DNA from: Microbacterium sp. 18062
Lineage (GTDB): Bacteria; Actinomycetota; Actinomycetes; Actinomycetales; Microbacteriaceae
Assembly (NCBI RefSeq): GCF_902706225.1
Contig: NZ_CACSKB010000012.1
Location: 22,098 to 86,097 of the forward strand
Direction: 5' to 3'
Length of the DNA stretch: 64,000 nucleotides
Shown here: positions 1 to 8,505 of the stretch, piece by piece
Position numbering within the stretch: the stretch's first letter is position 1
How the letters are laid out: each line of letters opens with the position of its first letter
Made by a program: the position numbers and the translations under genes
The notes under the pieces: model-generated
Seen by the model: only the letters and a program-made list of their open reading frames with translations
Database searches by the model: none
What the model was told of the DNA's origin: nothing

Positions 1-932
1 CCCTCGTGCTTCGAACGCAGCGGTGTCGAGCACACCCACTTGGCCCCCTCGAAGTCCCCCCATTCCTCGCTCGACGCGCCGAGCTGGTCCTCGAGGGAGA
101 GATAGAGATACTGCGGGCAGGTCTCGCCGAAGACGTTGAGGCCGCGGTCCCGGGCGGCGGCGATCTGCTCCACGGCCTGCTTCGCGCTCACGTGCACGAC
201 GTACAGCGGCGCACCGGTCAGATCGGCGATCATGATCGCGCGATGCGTGGCCTCCTCCTCCGCCTGCCACGGGCGGGTCGTGCCGTGGAAGAACGGCGTC
301 GTCCTCCCCTCGGCGAGGGCCTGCTGCACGAGCACGTCGATGATGGCGCCGTTCTCGGCGTGCATCATCATCATCGCGCCGTTGTCGGCGCCCTTCTGGA
401 AGGCCCGCAGGATCTGGCCGTCGTCGGAGAGGAAGACGCCCTTGTAGGCCATGAACAGCTTGAAGCTCGTGACCCCCTCGGCGATCAGCTCGTCCATCGC
501 GGTCAGCGACGAGTCCTGCACGTCGGAGAGGATCTGGTGGAACCCGTAGTCGATCGCGCAGTTGCCGGCGGCCTTCTCGTGCCACGCCCGGTACTGGTCG
601 AGGATGTTCTGCTCGGGGTACTGCACGACGAAGTCCACGATGCTCGTGGTGCCGCCGATCGCGGCGGCCCGCGTGCCGGTCTCGAACGTGTCGCTCGCGT
701 TGGTGCCGCCGAACGGCATCTCCATGTGCGTGTGCGCGTCGATCCCGCCGGGGATCACGTACTTGCCGGTCGCGTCGATGACGGTGTCGACGGATGCGGC
801 CAGGTCGTGGCCGAGCAGCGTCGAGCCGGGAGCGAGCACCGCGGCGATCGTCTCGCCGTCGATCAGGACATCGGCGGCGCCGGTGCCGGTCGCGTTGACG
901 ACGGTGCCGCCGGTGATGAGGGTCGTGGCCAT
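1..932 (-). CDS. hydA: dihydropyrimidinase (D-hydantoinase), 3' end cut by window
   Basis: The gene runs off the left edge; 310 codons of the N-terminal part are visible from an ATG at 932. It hydrolyses the ring of dihydropyrimidines to N-carbamoyl-beta-amino acids in the cytosol (reductive pyrimidine degradation). The translation shows the amidohydrolase metal motif DAHTHM with His67 and His69, the carboxylated-lysine region TSFKLF with Lys158, and His191 in MMHAEN. It starts 16 nt after the stop of the upstream beta-ureidopropionase gene, so the two form an operon for consecutive steps. Family placement is firm. Whether the natural substrate is dihydrouracil or another hydantoin cannot be told from sequence. 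Confidence 0.93.
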   Translation of the reverse strand, partial: MATTLITGGTVVNATGTGAADVLIDGETIAAVLAPGSTLLGHDLAASVDTVIDATGKYVIPGGIDAHTHMEMPFGGTNASDTFETGTRAAAIGGTTSIVDFVVQYPEQNILDQYRAWHEKAAGNCAIDYGFHQILSDVQDSSLTAMDELIAEGVTSFKLFMAYKGVFLSDDGQILRAFQKGADNGAMMMMHAENGAIIDVLVQQALAEGRTTPFFHGTTRPWQAEEEATHRAIMIADLTGAPLYVVHVSAKQAVEQIAAARDRGLNVFGETCPQYLYLSLEDQLGASSEEWGDFEGAKWVCSTPLRSKHE

Positions 933-948
933 GGTGTGCTCCGCTCGC

Positions 949-1797
949 TCAGGGGGTCGTGATCTCACCGTAGGAGTCGGGCCGGCGATCGCGATAGAAC
1001 TGCCAGTCGTCGCGCATCTGCTGCACGAGGTCCATGTCCAGGTCGCGGATGACGAGCTCCTCGTGCTCGCCGGATCCGAGGTCGCCGACGTAGTTGCCGC
1101 GCGGGTCGACGATCTGGCTCCTGCCGTAGAAGGTGACGGCCTCGTCGCCGTACTCGTTGTCCTCGCGGCCGACGCGGTTCGGCGCCAGCACGAAGTAGCC
1201 GTTCGCGACCGCGGCGGCGGGCTGCTCGACCTCCCAGAGGCGGTTCGACAGGCCCGGCTTCGTGGCGTTCGGGTTGAAGGCGAGGTGGGCGCCGTTCAGC
1301 CCCAGCTCGCGCCACGCCTCGGGGAAGTGCCGGTCGTAGCAGATGATGACGCCGACCTTGCCGACCGCGGTCTCCCACACGGGGTACCCGAGGTTGCCCG
1401 GGCGGAAGTAGAACTTCTCCCAGAACTTCTCGACGTGCGGGATGTGGTTCTTCCGGTAGATCCCCTTGACGGAGCCGTCCGCATCCACCACGACGGCGGT
1501 GTTGTAGTAGACGCCGGTCTGCTGCTCCTCGTAGATGGGCAGCACCATGACCGTCGACAGCTCCTTCGCGAGTGCGGCGAAGCGCTGCACGATCGGGCCG
1601 TCTGCGGGCTCGGCGTAGCGGTAGTACTTCTTGTCCTGGGTGATGCCGAAGTACGGACCGTAGAAGAGTTCCTGGAAGCACAGCACCTGCGCGCCCTGGG
1701 CCGCCGCATCCCGGGCGAAGACCTCGTGCTTGTCGAGCATGGAGGCCTTGTCGCCCGTCCATGTCGTCTGCGTGATCGCTGCGCGAATCGTCGTCAT
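949..1797 (-). CDS. nitrilase-family beta-ureidopropionase
   Basis: A 282-residue carbon-nitrogen hydrolase. The nitrilase catalytic triad is visible as Glu43 (FQELFYG), Lys116 (YRKNHIP) and Cys153 (IICYDRHFPE). The length and the HVEKFWEKFYFRPG stretch fit N-carbamoyl-beta-alanine (or N-carbamoylputrescine-like) amidohydrolases. It is the first gene of a minus-strand operon with dihydropyrimidinase, whose N-carbamoyl product it would cleave to the beta-amino acid, CO2 and ammonia. The context therefore favours beta-ureidopropionase over N-carbamoylputrescine amidase. It is divergent from the MocR-type regulator at 1978, which probably controls it. Confidence 0.88.
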   Translation of the reverse strand: MTTIRAAITQTTWTGDKASMLDKHEVFARDAAAQGAQVLCFQELFYGPYFGITQDKKYYRYAEPADGPIVQRFAALAKELSTVMVLPIYEEQQTGVYYNTAVVVDADGSVKGIYRKNHIPHVEKFWEKFYFRPGNLGYPVWETAVGKVGVIICYDRHFPEAWRELGLNGAHLAFNPNATKPGLSNRLWEVEQPAAAVANGYFVLAPNRVGREDNEYGDEAVTFYGRSQIVDPRGNYVGDLGSGEHEELVIRDLDMDLVQQMRDDWQFYRDRRPDSYGEITTP

Positions 1798-1977
1798 CGT
1801 CCGCCTCCAGGGTGTGGGGTGCCGCGTCGTCGGGAGCCGTGCCGCGACGGTGGCCGGCGGGGCGGCCGGCGCCTCCGCGCTGTTCTGTTATCTTTCGGGT
1901 TGAACATTTCTCTTCGGTTTCGTCCTGTGACGCGATGGTAAACGCTGGCGTCCTGCGCCGGTAGAGCGGAGCTGTCG
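1798..1977. promoter_or_regulatory. divergent control region of the pyrimidine-catabolism operon and mocR-type gene
   Basis: This 180-bp gap between divergent genes contains a relatively AT-rich patch at about 1884-1940. It has two similar pyrimidine-rich words, CTTTCGGGTT and CTCTTCGGTTT, that could be halves of a direct-repeat operator. MocR-type regulators commonly bind such direct repeats next to their own gene. No confident -10/-35 pair can be fixed by eye, so the operator assignment is an inference from position. Confidence 0.4.
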
Positions 1978-3345
1978 ATGCGTCTTCCCGCGGATTTCCC
2001 CGATCGCTCGCCGCAGGGGATCGCCGCGGTCATCGCCCGGCTGGTGACCGACGGCGTCCTCGCCCCCGGGGACCGACTGCCGACGGTGCGCGAGATCGCC
2101 GCCGATCTGGGCGTGAGCCCGGCGACGGTCAGCTCCGCCTGGCAGGCGCTCGCCCGTGCCGGCGTCGTCGTCTCGCGGGGACGCGCGGGCAGCTTCGTCC
2201 GTGCCCCGCGACGAGACTGGCTGACCCGGCGGCTGCAGGGATTGGCGGGGCCCGTCGATCCGGCGGTGCTCGATCTGTCGTCGGGCACGCCCGATCCGGC
2301 GCTGCTGCCGGCCCTCGGCGACGCGTTCGCCAGGGTCTCGCTGCGCGCGGATGCGGGCCGCTATCACGACCTGCCGGTGCTGCCCGAGCTCGCCGCGGTG
2401 CTCGAGGCGTCGTGGCCGGCGCGGACCGAGACGATCACGGTCGTCGACGGAGCGCTCGACGGGATCTCCCGGGTGCTCGGCCAGGTCGTGCGGTTCGGTG
2501 ACCGGGTGGCCGTCGAGTCCCCGGGCTTCCCGTACTTCTTCGACCTGCTCGACGCGCTGGGGGCCGAGGCCGTGCCGCTCGAGCTCGACGACGAGGGCGT
2601 CGTGCCGGCCTCGCTGACCCGGGCGCTCGCGCAGCATCCGTCCGCCGTGATCCTGCAGCCGCGGGCGCAGAACCCCACCGGCGCCTCGATGACGACCCGG
2701 CGCGCGCAGCAGCTCGCCGGCGCGGTGCGCGCCGCACGGGACGGCGACCGGGTGATCCTCGTCGAGGACGACCACTCCGGCATGATCGCGATGGCGCCCG
2801 ACGTCACCCTCGGCCGCTGGCTGCCCGATCAGGTCGTGCATGTGCGCAGCTTCTCGAAGTCGCACGGGCCGGATCTGAGGATCGCGGCGCTCGGCGGGCC
2901 GCGGCGCGTCGTCGACCGCGTGATCGCGCGCCGCATGCTGGGCCCGGGGTGGACGTCGCGGCTGCTGCAGGCGGTGCTGCTGGACATGCTCACGCGCACC
3001 GAGGCGGTCGAGGCGGTGCGCGCGGCGCGGCTGACCTACCGCGACCGGCAGGAGGCTCTGGTCGGAGCCCTCCGCCGTCACGGCATCGCGCTCCCGCCGC
3101 CGGACGGCATCAACCTGTGGCTGCCGGTCGCCGACGAGCGCGCCGCCCACGTGCACCTCGCCGCGGTCGGCATCGCCGTCGCCGCGGGCGGGCCGTTCCT
3201 CGCCGGGGGCGCCGCGCCGGACGCGGACGGGCCGTACGTGGACGGCGCCGCGCCCGGGTTCGTCCGGGTGACCGGTGGCCTCGTGACCCGGGGCGCCGCG
3301 GCCGTCGCGGCGGAGCTGGTCGCCGCATCCCGCGCCACCGGCTGA
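1978..3345 (+). CDS. MocR/PdxR-type GntR regulator with aminotransferase-like domain
   Basis: A 455-residue two-domain regulator. Residues 1-80 form a GntR winged helix-turn-helix (VREIAADLGVSPATVSSAW). Residues about 95-450 are a fold-type I aminotransferase domain with the PLP-binding lysine at Lys294 in the motif SFSKSHGPDLR and the upstream NPTG motif near 232-235. Proteins of this class sense a PLP adduct or amino-acid-like ligand and activate or repress a neighbouring operon. It is divergent from the hydantoinase operon, which is its likeliest target. A beta-amino acid such as beta-alanine as effector would be reasonable but is not shown. Confidence 0.88.
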   Translation: MRLPADFPDRSPQGIAAVIARLVTDGVLAPGDRLPTVREIAADLGVSPATVSSAWQALARAGVVVSRGRAGSFVRAPRRDWLTRRLQGLAGPVDPAVLDLSSGTPDPALLPALGDAFARVSLRADAGRYHDLPVLPELAAVLEASWPARTETITVVDGALDGISRVLGQVVRFGDRVAVESPGFPYFFDLLDALGAEAVPLELDDEGVVPASLTRALAQHPSAVILQPRAQNPTGASMTTRRAQQLAGAVRAARDGDRVILVEDDHSGMIAMAPDVTLGRWLPDQVVHVRSFSKSHGPDLRIAALGGPRRVVDRVIARRMLGPGWTSRLLQAVLLDMLTRTEAVEAVRAARLTYRDRQEALVGALRRHGIALPPPDGINLWLPVADERAAHVHLAAVGIAVAAGGPFLAGGAAPDADGPYVDGAAPGFVRVTGGLVTRGAAAVAAELVAASRATG

Positions 3346-3420
3346 GGGCGGCTGCCGGCTCGCTGGGCACGGCCCGGCCGGCGGGCGCGCCCGCTGCGCG
3401 ACCCCGACCCGCCGCGCATC

Positions 3421-3825
3421 GTGATGCTCACGACGTTCGATCTCGACGAGGCGGCGGCCCGCGCCATCCGCCAGGGGGCGAGCGGGTTCCTGCTGAAGGA
3501 CGCCGACCCGGAGTTCCTGCTCGCCGCCATCCGCACGGTGCACGCGGGGTCCGCGGTGATCGCGGCCGCGGCGACCCGCGAGCTGTTCGCCCGGTTCCCG
3601 GATGCGGCGCCCCGCTCCGCGCCGCCGCAGTACGGCGCGCTCACCGAGCGCGAACGCGAGATCTTCGCACTCGCCGCCCGGGGGCTCTCTAACGCCGAGA
3701 TCGCGGAGCGCGAGTTCCTCTCGGAGGCGACCGTGAAGACGCACATCAGCCGCATCCTGGGCAAGCTCTCGTTGCGCGATCGCGTTCAGCTCGTGGTCTT
3801 CGCCTTCGAGCACGGCCTCGCCTGA
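3421..3825 (+). pseudogene. N-terminally truncated NarL/LuxR-type response regulator
   Basis: The reading frame opens directly after the stop of the MocR gene. From about 3394 it encodes the typical C-terminal half of a receiver domain (LRDPDPPRIVMLTTFD, then GASGFLLKDA) followed by a complete LuxR helix-turn-helix (LTEREREIFALAARGLSNAEIA). The usual first 75-80 receiver residues, including the acidic pocket and the phosphoacceptor aspartate, are absent, and no partner kinase gene is nearby. The GTG at 3421 could start a 134-residue product. The most economical reading is a decayed two-component regulator whose 5' part was deleted when the upstream gene came to lie there. A functional HTH-only protein cannot be excluded. 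Confidence 0.7.
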
Positions 3826-4011
3826 AGGCGCGGTCGCCGTGGCGCGTGCGGCACGGGGCGGCGCCTTGCCCGACGGTCTGCGTCGGGGATGGTCGCCAGT
3901 CGTCGGGCGATCTGTTGCGCAAGCGCCTCCTGCGTCCCATCTGTTCACACGAGCCCCACCCATCCGACGACTGAGGGGGAGCCATCGGATGGAAAGTGGG
4001 CTGGTGCCGCG

Positions 4012-4512
4012 TCAGTCCGCGGCCGGCTCGGGATCGTGCGCCCAGGTCGGAGCGAGAGCCCGGATGCGGGCCGCCCGCCACTGCCAGGCGCTCCAGAGCA
4101 GCGGCCACAGGGCCGGAGCCGCCCGTCCGCCGATCACGAGCCGGTCGCGCCAGAGCGTCTTGCCGGGCTCGTCCGGCGCCGTCGACACGGCCATCTGGTG
4201 GTCCCACACATCGAGCGCGGCGAGGGGCCCGGTGAGCGGGGCTCCGCTGTCGCGGAGGATCCTGACGTCCCCCTGCGCGTCCTCGGTCGAACGATCGCTC
4301 ACCGAGATGAGCTGAGAACCGAGCGGCACGAGACCGCCGAAGAAGAGGCCGACGGCCGCATCATCGCCGGGCGACCAGCTGGTCGGCAGGGGGGCGAGCG
4401 GCTGCATGTCGACGAACGGACCGTAGATCTCGGCGACCGCCCGCGGCGAGTGCAGCGCGCGCCACGCTGCATCCGGATCGCAGTCGATCGTGAACTTCAG
4501 CAGGATGCGCAC
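4012..4512 (-). CDS. SRPBCC-like (polyketide cyclase/START-fold) protein
   Basis: About 166 residues from a GTG at 4512; an in-frame GTG at 4533 would add seven residues. The N-terminus (ILLKFTIDCDPDAAWRAL) and overall pattern (a start strand, 'AWRALHSP', charged middle, C-terminal helix with WPLLWSAWQWR) resemble small SRPBCC ligand-binding proteins. The match is weak and no ligand can be proposed. It stands alone on the minus strand between the response-regulator remnant and the ComB-like gene. Confidence 0.6.
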   Translation of the reverse strand: MRILLKFTIDCDPDAAWRALHSPRAVAEIYGPFVDMQPLAPLPTSWSPGDDAAVGLFFGGLVPLGSQLISVSDRSTEDAQGDVRILRDSGAPLTGPLAALDVWDHQMAVSTAPDEPGKTLWRDRLVIGGRAAPALWPLLWSAWQWRAARIRALAPTWAHDPEPAAD

Positions 4513-4791
4513 GACCCCAGTGTCGCACCGCACCCGTCCGGCGCGGCCGGGGCTGACCGGGCGTTCGCGCGCCGGTAGGCTGCGTCGCTCGTCGCTCGTC
4601 TACCTCCGTCTGCCCCCTGCCGCTCGGCCGCCCGTCGCCGCGGCCCGCCGCTCCACGGTCTGCAACGCCCGCTTCGTTCGCCGCCGCTCGTGCACGGGAA
4701 GCCGCCGCGCCCATGCCCCGCCGTCCATGGGCCCCTGTCGCGGACCGTCATGCGACGGGCGCGCCACCGGTGCGCGCAATACGCTGGGCGG

Positions 4792-5421
4792 ATGCCTTCC
4801 GCGTTCGACCAGTCCCGCTATCAGATCCGCTTCGAGTGGGGCGCCGAGGGGCTCGCCCGGCTCGCCGCATCCGATGTCGTCGTCATCGTCGACGTGCTGT
4901 CGTTCTCATCGCGGACGGCGGACGCGATCGCCGACGGAACCGCGGTGGACCTCGCCGACGTGCGGGGCCGGGACGACGCAGCGGATGCTGCGGAGGTGGC
5001 GGCCGCCGCCGCCGCGGCCGGCGCCCGCGTGCTCGTCGGCGGGCTCCGCAACGCCTCGGCCACCGCCCGTGCGGTGCTCGCCGAACAGCAGGCGCGCGGC
5101 GCGCGCACGTCGATCACGGTGATCGCCGTAGGGGCGCGCACGGATGCGGGCGTGCGGTTCGCGGTCGAGGACCAGCTCGGCGCCGGCGCTGTGATCGACG
5201 CCCTCGGCGCGCTCGGCCTCGACCACACCTCGCCCGAGGCGGCCGCATCCGCTGAGGCGTTCCGTGGGCTCCGGAGCGCGGTGCGGCACCTGCTCACCGC
5301 GAGCGGGTCGGGTCAGGCGCTGCTCGATGCCGGCGCGCGCGACGAGGTGCTGGCGGCGGCGCAGCTGGATGCGACGGATGCGGTGCCCGCCCTGCAGGGG
5401 GGCGTGTTCTCCGCGGTCTGA
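4792..5421 (+). CDS. ComB-family 2-phosphosulfolactate phosphatase-like protein
   Basis: A 209-residue protein from the ATG at 4792. An upstream in-frame ATG exists but the conserved region begins at this start. The SDVVVIVDVLSFSSR segment, LVGGLRNAS and the ITVIAVGAR strand match the ComB family, known from 2-phosphosulfolactate phosphatase of coenzyme M biosynthesis. Actinobacteria do not make coenzyme M, so the family assignment is likely but the substrate is unknown. The gene is monocistronic by spacing. Confidence 0.72.
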   Translation: MPSAFDQSRYQIRFEWGAEGLARLAASDVVVIVDVLSFSSRTADAIADGTAVDLADVRGRDDAADAAEVAAAAAAAGARVLVGGLRNASATARAVLAEQQARGARTSITVIAVGARTDAGVRFAVEDQLGAGAVIDALGALGLDHTSPEAAASAEAFRGLRSAVRHLLTASGSGQALLDAGARDEVLAAAQLDATDAVPALQGGVFSAV

Positions 5422-5648
5422 GCCCGGCTCGTCTTCGGGTCGGCGACCTGGACCGTTTCCGAGGTTCGCCGCTTCTCGGTCCCCGAGCGGGGAGCGCGGC
5501 GACGAGACGAGGGGTCGCCGTGCGTCCGTTCCGCTGGTGCGCTTCGTCTCGCTGCGCTCGTCCGGCGACCGGGTCCTCTCCATCCGCGGGTGGGCGGCGG
5601 TGTCAGGAGCCGCGGAGCCTGCGCCCGGCGAGCCCCGACCCGGGAGGC
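5422..5648. other. intergenic region with TTCGTCTCGCT-type motif
   Basis: No gene is seen here. The region contains CGCTTCGTCTCGCTGCGCTC (about 5540-5560), similar to words near 38200, 59740 and 63680 that lie in other gene gaps. It probably belongs to a family of dispersed intergenic words in this genome. It separates the convergent ComB-like and SprT-like genes. Confidence 0.4.
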
Positions 5649-6137
5649 TCAGCGTGGTGTCATCGCGGCGAGCCGTTCGGCGGGCGTGATCTCTCGCCGC
5701 GTCCAGGTGAAGACGTGGCGGGCGTCGAAGCGGGGTGCGCACAGGGCGCAGGACGTCGTGCGGGTGGCCTTGCGATGCCGGTATGCGACGTGGCCCGCGG
5801 GGCAGACGCCCACCCAGCGCGCGAGCTCGGTCGCCGTCTCGCCGCGATGGGTCGTGCCACCGGTGTAGCCGAGCTCCCGGGCCGCCTTCTTCCAGCGCGG
5901 GCCGTGCCCCGCGGCCGGTCCCGCCAGGGCGTGCGCCACCTCGTGCAGCAGCGTCTGATGGTTCACGTCGTCGTCGTAGCGGGCGGCGAGGTAGCGCGAG
6001 ACGCTGATGCGTCTGCGCCCGAAGTCGCACAGCCCCGCTCGGCGCTTGGCGTTGTCGAACCCGAAGGCCCAGGACTCGTCGAGATGGAGGGCGATCAGCG
6101 CGTCAGCCCAGACGCGCACACGATGCAGATCCGACAT
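5649..6137 (-). CDS. SprT-like zinc metallopeptidase-fold protein
   Basis: A 162-residue protein with the zinc-metallopeptidase motif HEVAH at residues 65-69 and a third candidate ligand in the GHGPRWKKAARELGY stretch. A C-terminal zinc-ribbon-like part carries CPAGHVAY and CALC. This arrangement matches the bacterial SprT-like/DUF45-type family. Eukaryotic relatives (Spartan) degrade DNA-protein crosslinks; the role of the bacterial proteins is not established. It is followed on the same strand by no close partner. Confidence 0.75.
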   Translation of the reverse strand: MSDLHRVRVWADALIALHLDESWAFGFDNAKRRAGLCDFGRRRISVSRYLAARYDDDVNHQTLLHEVAHALAGPAAGHGPRWKKAARELGYTGGTTHRGETATELARWVGVCPAGHVAYRHRKATRTTSCALCAPRFDARHVFTWTRREITPAERLAAMTPR

Positions 6138-6167
6138 GATCGGGATGATAGAACGTATCTACGACAC

Positions 6168-6695
6168 TCAGCTGGCGACGGACGCGGCCACGCGCCGGCG
6201 GTCGACCGAGTCGATCGCGAGGAGCGTCGACTCGAGCTGCTCCTCGGGGGCCCCGGCCTGCTGGCGGAGGAAGAGGGTGCGCTTGAAGTCGGCGCGCGCG
6301 CCGTCGAGGTCGTCGCCGTCGAGGCGCACCTTGCCGCGGTGCTGGTAGGCGAAGGCGGCGATCCCCGCCCAGCCCTGGCCCTCGGCCTCCTCGGCGCAGG
6401 CGGTCAGCTCCTGATCGGCGGCCGCGAGCTGACCGCGTTCCTGCTGGACGGTGGCGTGCAGGATGCGGGCGCGCAGCAGGTCCTTGCGGGTTCCGGCCAT
6501 GCGGGCCGTGCGCACCGACTGGTCGGAGACGAGCAGCGCGTCATCCAGCTCGCCGGTGACCTTCAGCAGCCAGACGCGCTCCATCAGGGCGGGAAGGCTC
6601 CGCTGCGGGCCGATCTCGTCGAGGCGGTCGCGGCATTCGCGCAGGTCCACGATCTCGCGCAGCGTGTCCGGGTGGTATCCCCTGATGTAGCTCAC
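6168..6695 (-). CDS. TPR-like helical hypothetical protein
   Basis: About 175 residues from a GTG at 6695, chosen because GGAGAG precedes it closely; longer starts are possible. The sequence is helical and repetitive in character (DDALLVSDQSVRTAR, then QQERGQLAAADQEL, then DLDGARADFKRTLFLRQQAG), typical of tetratricopeptide-like pairs. TPR proteins mediate protein-protein contacts. No enzyme domain is visible and the neighbours give no clue, so the function is unknown. Confidence 0.65.
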   Translation of the reverse strand: MSYIRGYHPDTLREIVDLRECRDRLDEIGPQRSLPALMERVWLLKVTGELDDALLVSDQSVRTARMAGTRKDLLRARILHATVQQERGQLAAADQELTACAEEAEGQGWAGIAAFAYQHRGKVRLDGDDLDGARADFKRTLFLRQQAGAPEEQLESTLLAIDSVDRRRVAASVAS

Positions 6696-6827
6696 GACTC
6701 TCCTCTCCGCGTCGGCGACGCCTCGGCCCCCTCGCCCTGGCACCTCGGCCCCTCAAGTGTGCCTGAAGCCCCGCTCATCCCCGATGAGGGCGCGCCGCGG
6801 TATCCGGTTCGCCCCGAGACCTGCGAC

Positions 6828-7673
6828 TCAGGACTGGGCGCGGCCCCAGAACACGAATCGGCGGCCGAGCAGCATGACGAGACCGTTCAGGAGAATGCCC
6901 ATCAACGCGATGATGACGACGAGCGCGAAGACTGTCGGCAGGTCGTAGTTCTCCTGGGCGACGATCACGAGGTACCCGAGTCCCTCGTTCCCCGCGGTGA
7001 ACTCGCCGATCACCACGCCGACTGCGACCAGAACGGCGGCCGTCTCGCTCCCTGCGACGATGAACGGCAGGGCCGAGGGGAACTCCACGAGTCGGAACCG
7101 TTGGAACCGGCTGGCTCCGGCGGCGGCCATGAGCTTGTGCGTCTGTCCCTCGGCGCGCGCGAGACCGGCGAGCGTGCCGACGATGACGGGGAACATGCCG
7201 ATCGACACGGCCATCACGACGCGCGAGGTCATGCCGAGGCCGAACCAGATCACGAACATCGGTGCGAAGACGACGCGCGGCGCGGCGTTGAGGGCGAGGA
7301 CGTACGGGTAGAGCGTCAGCATCGCCAGCCTCGACTGCGCCAGCAAGGTGCCTATGGCCACCCCGAGGCCGACCGCGACGACGAGGCTCACCAACAGGGC
7401 GGATGCGGTCTGCCACGCGAACGCCGCGCTCGCACCGCCCGTGAGGACCTGGGTGAGGATGTCGACGACACGGCTTGCGACCAGCGACGGCCGCGGCATC
7501 ACGAGGGGGCTGATGAGACCCGTCGCGGTGAGGACCTCGACGATCGCCACGACGATCGTCCCGAATCCGACCACGAGGAGCGAGCGCCCCAGGAATGCGA
7601 GCGCTGCGCGGGACGGCAGTCGTCCGGAGTCCAGGACCGCCAGGGTGGCAGTGGTGTTCTCTGTCGTGGTCAT
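6828..7673 (-). CDS. ABC transporter permease (SsuC/TauC-like)
   Basis: A 281-residue inner-membrane protein from the ATG at 7673. It has about six hydrophobic segments and the binding-protein-dependent permease EAA-like loop (HKLMAAAGASRFQRFRLVEFPSALP) that docks to the ATPase. It overlaps the ATPase gene by 4 nt (ATGA), so translation is coupled. With the genes at 7670-8473 and 8506-9561 it forms a complete importer of the nitrate/sulfonate/taurine/hydroxymethylpyrimidine group. Proximity to pyrimidine catabolism is only suggestive of a pyrimidine-like substrate. Confidence 0.9.
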   Translation of the reverse strand: MTTTENTTATLAVLDSGRLPSRAALAFLGRSLLVVGFGTIVVAIVEVLTATGLISPLVMPRPSLVASRVVDILTQVLTGGASAAFAWQTASALLVSLVVAVGLGVAIGTLLAQSRLAMLTLYPYVLALNAAPRVVFAPMFVIWFGLGMTSRVVMAVSIGMFPVIVGTLAGLARAEGQTHKLMAAAGASRFQRFRLVEFPSALPFIVAGSETAAVLVAVGVVIGEFTAGNEGLGYLVIVAQENYDLPTVFALVVIIALMGILLNGLVMLLGRRFVFWGRAQS

Positions 7674-8473
7674 GCCGCCTCCACCAGCCCCTCTCGCAGC
7701 GCTTCCCTGATCCGGAGCACGAGGTCGCCGAAAGCGGGATCGGTCATGCGCTCGTGCAGGCGCGGCCTCGGCAGGTCGATGGATATGTCGGCCACGACGC
7801 GCCCCGGCCGCGGTGCCATCACGATGACCCGGTCGGAGAGCAGGACCGCCTCCTGGATGTTGTGCGTGACGAAGACCGCGGTGAAGCCCTCCGTGCTCCA
7901 GATGCGCTGGAGCTCGTCGTGCAGCGATTCGCGGGTGAACTCGTCGAGCGCGCTGAACGGCTCGTCGAAGCACATGAGCGGCGATCGGGTGAACAGCGCA
8001 CGGGCGATTGCGACGCGCTGCTGCATGCCTCCCGACAGCTCCGAGGGGTACCGGTCGGCGAAGTCGCCGACGCCTACGAGATCCAGCAATGCGTCCGCCC
8101 GCGCGCGCACCTCGTTCCGGACCGGTCGTGGACGTCGCATCGCGGCCGGCCCGCATGCGGCCAGCAGGGTCACGTTCGACCGCACCGTGCGCCAGGGCAG
8201 GAGGGTGGGTGCCTGCAGCACGACCGCCGGGCGTTCCGCCGAGGTTTCCGCTCCGTCGTGCTGGTCGCGGCCGTCCAGAAGGACCCGACCGGTCGTCGGG
8301 GCCGTCACGCCGAGCAGGATATCCAGCAGCGTGGTCTTCCCGCATCCACTGGGACCGACCAAGGAGACGAACGTCCCGTGGGGTATCGCCAGGTCGACGT
8401 GCGCCACCGCCCGCACCGGTCGTCCGCTTCGCGTTTGGTACGACTTGCCTATTGCATCGAATATGACGTCCAT
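7670..8473 (-). CDS. ABC transporter ATP-binding protein (SsuB/TauB-like)
   Basis: A 267-residue ATPase with Walker A GPSGCGKTT near residue 41, signature LSGGMQQR, Walker B LMCFDEPFSALD and the switch His in FVTHNIQEA. These features place it in the SsuB/TauB/NrtD subfamily. It powers uptake through the permease encoded immediately downstream (4-nt overlap) with the lipoprotein encoded 32 nt upstream. Substrate specificity lies in the binding protein and is unknown. Confidence 0.92.
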   Translation of the reverse strand: MDVIFDAIGKSYQTRSGRPVRAVAHVDLAIPHGTFVSLVGPSGCGKTTLLDILLGVTAPTTGRVLLDGRDQHDGAETSAERPAVVLQAPTLLPWRTVRSNVTLLAACGPAAMRRPRPVRNEVRARADALLDLVGVGDFADRYPSELSGGMQQRVAIARALFTRSPLMCFDEPFSALDEFTRESLHDELQRIWSTEGFTAVFVTHNIQEAVLLSDRVIVMAPRPGRVVADISIDLPRPRLHERMTDPAFGDLVLRIREALREGLVEAA

Positions 8474-8505
8474 GGGCGTTCATGTCCTCCGTCGTGGTCG
8501 GATGG

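Noticed and set aside
6828..8483. A single 551-residue protein covering the permease and antisense ATPase region
   Set aside because: The first half is out of frame with the ATPase gene. The permease begins with the ATG at 7673, overlapping the ATPase stop.
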